Shown: positions 5,749-9,821 of the stretch, in pieces
Position numbering within the stretch: the first letter of the stretch is position 1
How the letters are laid out: the number at the start of each line of letters is the position of its first letter
NCBI GenBank assembly: GCA_018725275.1
Contig: QLUC01000064.1
Coordinates: 1 to 9,821 of the forward strand
From: Bacillota bacterium
GTDB lineage: Bacteria; Bacillota; UBA994
Length of the DNA stretch: 9,821 nt
Direction: 5' to 3'
Notes under the pieces: model-generated
What the model was told of the DNA's origin: nothing
Databases searched by the model: none
What the model saw: only the letters and a program-made list of their open reading frames with translations
Program-made: the position numbers and the translations under genes

Positions 5749-6225
5749 TTAGCATCCCTTTATATAATGCTCGCGCATTTTTAGCACAGTAGTGATGAGC
5801 AGTAATGTTGCGCCAATAGTCATGCTAAGTACTACCCATGTGTAGCTAAACCAAACTATTCCTTGGAAGCGCACAAAGCGGCTGGTGAAGGCCAGCGGTA
5901 TGCTGTAACCGATGAGAAACATTAAGAACAGGGCGATGAGAGTGTGGTTGACAAACTGCAGGTAGTATCGAACCCGTTTTGGCAAATGCATGGTCACGAT
6001 ATCGACGGTAACCAGTTTTCCCTGCCGCATGGCGATGTCCGCACAAAAAAATACACACCACACAAATAAGAAAATAGCGATATCAATCGCCCATCCGACG
6101 GGGCGCCGCAAAGTCCGCGCCACCGCCGAAACAAACACCAGCCCAGTGAAGATGGCGATGCCCCCTTTGACCAAGGTCATTTCGGCGCGACAAATCAAGT
6201 CGTAAATTTTGGCGAGCGCCTTCAT
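5749..6225 (-). CDS. dctQ: TRAP transporter small permease subunit DctQ
   Basis: A 158-aa membrane protein with four predicted helices (about 20-37, 45-64, 95-115 and 126-148), as usual for DctQ. R-Q-G-K-L-V-T-V-D-I-V (67-77) between helices 2 and 3 matches the conserved DctQ segment often written R-x-G-x-H-I-x-V-D. It pairs with DctM in the membrane. The ATG at 6225-6223 is preferred because GGTGA stands 5 nt before it; an in-frame TTG at 6246 lacks a clear ribosome site. It is separated from dctP by about 100 nt that contain a strong hairpin, and from dctM by 32 nt. Confidence 0.92.
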   Translation of the reverse strand: MKALAKIYDLICRAEMTLVKGGIAIFTGLVFVSAVARTLRRPVGWAIDIAIFLFVWCVFFCADIAMRQGKLVTVDIVTMHLPKRVRYYLQFVNHTLIALFLMFLIGYSIPLAFTSRFVRFQGIVWFSYTWVVLSMTIGATLLLITTVLKMREHYIKGC

Positions 6226-6262
6226 TACTTTCACCGTCCTTGTCAAATGTCTTTGTACTAGG

Positions 6263-6302
6263 GGGTATCCGGCCCGCCACCCACAGACCGGGCCGGATAC
6301 CC
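6263..6302 (-). promoter_or_regulatory. strong intercistronic hairpin between dctP and dctQ
   Basis: Bases 6263-6276 and 6289-6302 are a perfect 14-bp inverted repeat (arm GGGTATCCGGCCCG) with a 12-nt loop. It begins 24 nt downstream of the dctP stop. On the minus strand no T-run follows the stem, so it is not a typical intrinsic terminator. It could be a partial terminator or a 3' stabiliser that leaves dctP message more abundant than dctQM, as a transport system with an excess of binding protein would need. Confidence 0.65.
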
Positions 6303-6325
6303 AAAGATCAGCCTTCTAGCTCAGT

Positions 6326-7348
6326 CTATGGGGTCGGGCGGCCGAGCTCTTTGTAGATTTGGTCGCGCGCGGCGGTAAGGTTGAGCACAGTGTAAGCTGC
6401 ATTGCCGGCTGCGCGGAAGGCAGCCTTGTCGACGTCGGTGACAATGGTCATGCCATTAGCAATGAGCAGTTCCCTGGCGGCGGCGATGTCGGCCTCCATG
6501 CCGCGCGAGGTGGCAAGACCTGCCTTCATATTTTCTTCGATGAGGATGGTCTGCAAGTCCTCGGGCAAGCTGTCAAACCAGGCCCGGCCTACAATCGAAA
6601 AGTTAATGAGCAAGATATGCCCGGTCTCGCTGAAGTAATCGGCAGTCTCCCACAGTTTGGCGCCGATGACATTGCGATAAACAAGCTCGGCGCCATCGAT
6701 GGCATCAGTTTGCAGGGCAGTGTATATTTCACCAAAGGGCAGTGCTACCGGCGTTGCGCCGATGGCCCGCACCGACTCCTGCCAGATAGGTGCGCCGGGG
6801 GTTCTGATGCGCAGTCCCCTGAGGTCATTAGGGTGCCTGATGGGCACGTTCGTGACCATGTGCCGTAGCCCTTGCACCCACTGGAAGGATAACACCTTAA
6901 TGCCAAACTTCAACTCTAGTTCTTTCAGCCATTGTTGCACGGTGGGCAGTTCTTTTAACTTCACCACATCGTCAATGGTTTCAATGAAAAACGGGGCATT
7001 CATCACGGCGATTGCCGGCACATACATCCCCAGGCGTGCCGAGTCGGTGTTTTGGCCGATATTGGCACCCATCCGCAACTGCTCGATGATGTCCTCCTCG
7101 CGACCGAGGGCCGCACTGTGTGACACCTCGATGGTCAGGCGACCGTTGCTTCTCACTCTGACCTGCTCCGCCCAGTTGAGAAAACCTTGATGATATGGCT
7201 CGGTGGGGGCTAGGACATGGTTGAAGCGCAGGACAAACTTCTCCGCGTCTGCTCGCGGTTGGCACCCGGTGATAAGTAAAACCGTGGTCGCCAATGCCGC
7301 CAGCAAAATGGCCGCTAAGATTTTCTTCCCATGTTTTAGTTGTTGCAC
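6326..7348 (-). CDS. dctP: TRAP transporter substrate-binding lipoprotein DctP
   Basis: A 340-aa solute-binding protein exported as a lipoprotein. K8-K9 are followed by a hydrophobic stretch and lipobox I26-T-G-C29, fitting a Gram-positive cell where the protein is anchored to the outer face of the membrane. Family signatures include L-R-F-N-H-V (38-43), the D-L-R-G-L-R-I-R-T-P-G block with the carboxylate-binding arginine region, and the G-A-T-P-V-A-L-P-F-G-E-I-Y-T-A-L-Q-T-D-A-I-D-G-A-E stretch typical of DctP. Such proteins mostly bind carboxylates, including sugar acids. The GTG start at 7348 has GGGAGG about 7 nt upstream, preceded by a run of ten A (7373-7364). The 138-nt gap behind the aldolase gene is the largest in the operon and might hold an extra promoter, though I see no clear one. 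Confidence 0.95.
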   Translation of the reverse strand: MQQLKHGKKILAAILLAALATTVLLITGCQPRADAEKFVLRFNHVLAPTEPYHQGFLNWAEQVRVRSNGRLTIEVSHSAALGREEDIIEQLRMGANIGQNTDSARLGMYVPAIAVMNAPFFIETIDDVVKLKELPTVQQWLKELELKFGIKVLSFQWVQGLRHMVTNVPIRHPNDLRGLRIRTPGAPIWQESVRAIGATPVALPFGEIYTALQTDAIDGAELVYRNVIGAKLWETADYFSETGHILLINFSIVGRAWFDSLPEDLQTILIEENMKAGLATSRGMEADIAAARELLIANGMTIVTDVDKAAFRAAGNAAYTVLNLTAARDQIYKELGRPTP

Positions 7349-7486
7349 TAGTTTCCCTCCCTATTTTTTTTTTGAGACAGACGTGGTACGGCAAATATTT
7401 TACAGAGCCTCCGTTTCCCCTCCCTTCCTGCATTTAGGCATTTGGCACTTGGCTATGAAATGGCGCAAAGTGAGTCCTCGCCAAGG

Positions 7487-8140
7487 TCACCCATCAGTCT
7501 TCTTGCTCCTCGCCGCCTGAATCTTGGCGATCATTTTTCTGGCATAGTCCGTGATGGCCGCATAGTTACCGGTTTTTGCTCCCGCCGTCAACTGACCGCC
7601 CACCCCAACCGCCACTGCTCCTGCCGCTATCCATTGCTCCACATTTTCGAGCGAAACACCGCCGGTGGGCAGCATATTGGCCTGGGGCAAGGGGCCCTTG
7701 ATGGCCTTGATTATCTGCGGACCAAACAGTTCTCCCGGAAAGACCTTGAGGATGTCAACCCCGGCCTCTAAGGCTTCAACCGCCTCGCGGATGGTCATTA
7801 TTCCCGCCATGTAAGGCACTTGGTAGCGATTGCAGAGGCGTGCGGTTTCCAGACTAAAACCAGGGCTTACTACATACTGCGCCCCGGCTAAAATGCTTAG
7901 GCGCGCCGTCTCTGGGTCGAGCACGGTCCCCGCCCCCAGCACGATCCTCGAACCATAGGAGCGGCTCAAAGTGCCTATTATTTCGGTGGCCCCAGGCACT
8001 GTATAAGTGATTTCTATAGCCGACAACCCTCCGTCGAGACAGGCGGAAGCGATGCTTTGTGCACCTTCCCCGCTATCGGCCCGTACCACCGCGACGAGGC
8101 CCACGCTGACTATTTTGTTAATAATCTCCCACTTTTTCAT
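7487..8140 (-). CDS. eda: KDPG/KHG aldolase-family protein
   Basis: A 217-aa class I aldolase of the 2-keto-3-deoxy-6-phosphogluconate / 4-hydroxy-2-oxoglutarate family, which cleaves 2-keto-3-deoxy acid phosphates to pyruvate and an aldehyde. Seen are V-V-R20, the catalytic E43 in A-I-E-I-T-Y-T, G-A-G-T-V (69-73), S-P-G-F (92-95), the Schiff-base lysine K132 in D-I-L-K-V-F-P, and P-T-G-G-V (158-162). The pyruvate-binding arginine that I recall after the catalytic Glu in E. coli Eda (Arg49) is a threonine here (T47), and the later G-G-S is G-G-Q. This E-I-T-x-T-V-P-G form is widespread in Bacillota, and its exact substrate may differ. The start is supported by AGGAGG with 6-nt spacing. It lies 22 nt behind the dehydrogenase gene. 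Confidence 0.9.
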   Translation of the reverse strand: MKKWEIINKIVSVGLVAVVRADSGEGAQSIASACLDGGLSAIEITYTVPGATEIIGTLSRSYGSRIVLGAGTVLDPETARLSILAGAQYVVSPGFSLETARLCNRYQVPYMAGIMTIREAVEALEAGVDILKVFPGELFGPQIIKAIKGPLPQANMLPTGGVSLENVEQWIAAGAVAVGVGGQLTAGAKTGNYAAITDYARKMIAKIQAARSKKTDG

Positions 8141-8162
8141 TCTCTACCTCCTGCTACGCCAT

Positions 8163-9098
8163 TTATCCTTTAAGCATGGTGACGATGTTCTGCGTTGAAT
8201 AGAGAGCCATGCGCTCATTGGCCTCTCTCGTGTAGGCCCCCGTGTGGGGAGTCAAAAGAAAATTACTGAGATTAAGCAATTTTTCCCCGGGTGCCGGTGG
8301 CTCCGCCGAAAAGACGTCCGTTGCGGCGTAGGCGATGCCGCCTGTGGTTAAAGCCTCGTAAAGTGCTTCTTCATCCACCAGTTCGCCACGCGAGGTGTTT
8401 ATTAAGACCGCACTCTTCTTCATGAGTTGCAAAGCTACGCGGTCGATGAGGTGCTTGGTGTTTGGGGTGAGGGGCAGGTGCAGGGAGACAACATCGGCCC
8501 GAGCCAAGAGTGCCTCTAAGTTGTCCACAAGCTTTACTTGATGTCTCTCTAAGAAGCTTACGTCGTCAAAGTAGGGGTCAAAAATGTGCACATTCATCAA
8601 CAAGCCACGCGCTCGCTTGGCCACCTCGCGGCCTATCTGACCGGCACCGATTAGCCCCATGGTCTTTCCCGTGAGCTCTAGGCCCATGATTCTCTCCCAG
8701 CGCCCGGCCTTGACTATTACGCCCTGTGCGCCCACATGGCGGACGGCCTCAAACATGAAAGCTATGGTCAGCTCGGCCACCGAAGTATTGTTACTGCCTA
8801 GGGCATTCTTCACCTGAATGTTGCGCTTGGCCGCGGCCACGAGGTCGATGTTGTCTAACCCCACCCCGTACTTGGAGATGGCCCTTAAGTCGCGGCAATG
8901 CGCTATTACCCGCTCCGACAGGGGGTCGAGGCCGACGATGATGCCGGCGACACCCTCACCCGCGAGACTAATCAGCTCCGCCTCGGACAAGGTGCTCCCG
9001 GTGTTGTTTTCAATTACTTGGAGCCCCGCGCTTTCGAGCAAGGGGTAGGTCAGTTCCCGATAATTCTTAAATGATTTTGGAGTGATTAACACTTTCAA
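8163..9098 (-). CDS. D-2-hydroxyacid dehydrogenase (phosphoglycerate dehydrogenase-like, no ACT domain)
   Basis: A 311-aa NAD(P)-dependent dehydrogenase of the D-isomer-specific 2-hydroxyacid family. The Rossmann motif G151-A-G153-Q-I-G156 and the catalytic set R237 (N-T-S-R-G), E266 (S-A-E-P) and H285 (T-P-H-T-G) are all present. It resembles the catalytic core of SerA but lacks the C-terminal regulatory domain, so a role in serine synthesis is doubtful. In this operon it could reduce a 2-keto sugar acid or oxidise the matching hydroxy acid, like 2-ketogluconate reductases of the same family. The TTG at 9098 gives the family-like start M-K-V-L-I-T-P and has GGGGGA about 9 nt upstream; a GTG at 9092, 6 nt after AAGGA, is an equally possible start two codons later. 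It lies 14 nt behind the kinase gene. Confidence 0.88.
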   Translation of the reverse strand: MKVLITPKSFKNYRELTYPLLESAGLQVIENNTGSTLSEAELISLAGEGVAGIIVGLDPLSERVIAHCRDLRAISKYGVGLDNIDLVAAAKRNIQVKNALGSNNTSVAELTIAFMFEAVRHVGAQGVIVKAGRWERIMGLELTGKTMGLIGAGQIGREVAKRARGLLMNVHIFDPYFDDVSFLERHQVKLVDNLEALLARADVVSLHLPLTPNTKHLIDRVALQLMKKSAVLINTSRGELVDEEALYEALTTGGIAYAATDVFSAEPPAPGEKLLNLSNFLLTPHTGAYTREANERMALYSTQNIVTMLKG

Positions 9099-9112
9099 TC
9101 CTTATCGTCCCC

Positions 9113-9821
9113 CTAAGACCACTGACGGCCTAATGTCTCCCCCTGGTAGTACTTGAGGTATCTCTGAAAACGCTGGGCAAAGAACTCTTTCTGGGCGGGG
9201 TTGGGCTCATAGCTCATCTCTATTTGCGGCGCGATCTTTTTCACCGAATCAAGGACGCCGGTGGCCCTTAACCCCATGTAGGCGGTACCGAGAAGAGAAG
9301 CGTGCATCTGCCCATTGGTGTGCACCGGCAGGCCAAAAATGGAGGCCGCCATGGACAGCCAGAGCTGCGACTCCTCGATGCCACCGGAGATGCTTATAAG
9401 TTTAGGCGTGCGCCCAACGATGGGAATGGTAATCTCGTAGCACTGCCAGAGATTAAAGAGCACCCCTTCGAGCACGGCGTAGTAGAGGTCGTAGATGTCA
9501 TGATTCATACGCAATTCACAGAACATGGCGTTCTTTTTGTCATCCCAGCCCGGGCCCCTCTCCCCGACCAAGAAGGGCAGAAAGATCGGTGCATCACCTT
9601 GCCGGAGGGAGTTGCGCGCCCCCGCATCGAGCTCCTTGAGGGACAGACCATTGCTCGTGCCGAGTATCTTCTTGCCAATCCACGCCACACAGTTGCCGGC
9701 GCCGGCGGTGGCGCTGCCCGCCACCCACATATTTTCGACCCCCACATAACACCATGTGGCGGGGTAATTTGCCAGGATGGGGCTATCGGTGGCTATGCGC
9801 ATGGCCGCACTCGTCCCGATA
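9113..9821 (-). CDS. FGGY-family carbohydrate kinase, C-terminal part (5' end outside window)
   Basis: The last 235 residues of a kinase of about 500 aa. The open frame runs off the right edge: codons before the ATG at 9802 read I-G-T-S-A-A-M-R, matching the G-T-S-G nucleotide-binding motif of FGGY kinases, so that ATG is internal. Further on are P-F-L-V-G-E-R-G-P-G-W (like the P-F-L-x-G-E-R-A-P of gluconokinase-type members), and S-G-G-I-E-E-S-Q-L-W-L-S-M-A-A-S-I-F-G-L-P-V, the second family signature, with Ser where many members have Asp in the A-D-x-x-G part. It phosphorylates a sugar or sugar acid with ATP. It is the most upstream visible gene of the operon. Gluconate-like substrates are favoured by resemblance, but xylulose- or erythrulose-type kinases share the fold. 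Confidence 0.85.
   Translation of the reverse strand, partial: IGTSAAMRIATDSPILANYPATWCYVGVENMWVAGSATAGAGNCVAWIGKKILGTSNGLSLKELDAGARNSLRQGDAPIFLPFLVGERGPGWDDKKNAMFCELRMNHDIYDLYYAVLEGVLFNLWQCYEITIPIVGRTPKLISISGGIEESQLWLSMAASIFGLPVHTNGQMHASLLGTAYMGLRATGVLDSVKKIAPQIEMSYEPNPAQKEFFAQRFQRYLKYYQGETLGRQWS

Overview
The window looks like chromosomal DNA of an anaerobic member of the Bacillota (Clostridia-type). The signs are strong purine-rich Shine-Dalgarno sequences, several GTG/TTG starts, a TM1266-like hydrogenase-associated small protein, tight co-directional operons, and a selenocysteine-encoding methionine sulfoxide reductase of a kind known from clostridia. No rRNA, tRNA, CRISPR, IS or phage gene is visible.

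Left edge (1-1028): a possible gene start runs off the left edge on the minus strand. A small TM1266-like ACT-fold protein follows on the plus strand (162-437). About 590 bp then carries no intact gene. It holds a frameshifted C-terminal remnant of an MFS transporter (434-688, minus) and a cluster of hairpin-forming repeats built on a GTTGCTACGA unit (811-948).

Methionine-sulfoxide repair region (1029-3657): the minus strand carries a small cupin gene followed 1 nt later by msrB. The msrB frame reaches a TGA exactly where MsrA has its catalytic cysteine (G-M-G-TGA-F-W-G-P) and continues without a break into a complete MsrA domain. A perfect 5-bp stem with a GTT loop lies 15-27 nt after the TGA, in the position and form of a bacterial SECIS. 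I therefore annotate one 335-aa MsrB-MsrA fusion selenoprotein, with Sec at residue 144. Divergent to it, on the plus strand, lies a second MsrA of ordinary cysteine type (GCFWC), followed by a GNAT acetyltransferase. Termination at the TGA would still yield a complete MsrB, so the locus could change its output with selenium supply while the cysteine MsrA keeps working. This is the most interesting feature of the window.

Sugar-acid region (3649-9821, all minus): an apparent operon reads FGGY carbohydrate kinase (5' end outside the window), D-2-hydroxyacid dehydrogenase, KDPG-type aldolase, TRAP transporter dctP-dctQ-dctM, and an SDR dehydrogenase. Its last stop codon overlaps that of the convergent GNAT gene. 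The set suggests uptake of a sugar acid or keto-sugar acid by TRAP, redox adjustment by the two dehydrogenases, phosphorylation, and aldol cleavage to pyruvate plus a phosphorylated aldehyde. No sugar-acid dehydratase is present in the window and the substrate cannot be fixed from sequence alone. A strong 14-bp hairpin between dctP and dctQ may set the ratio of binding protein to permease.
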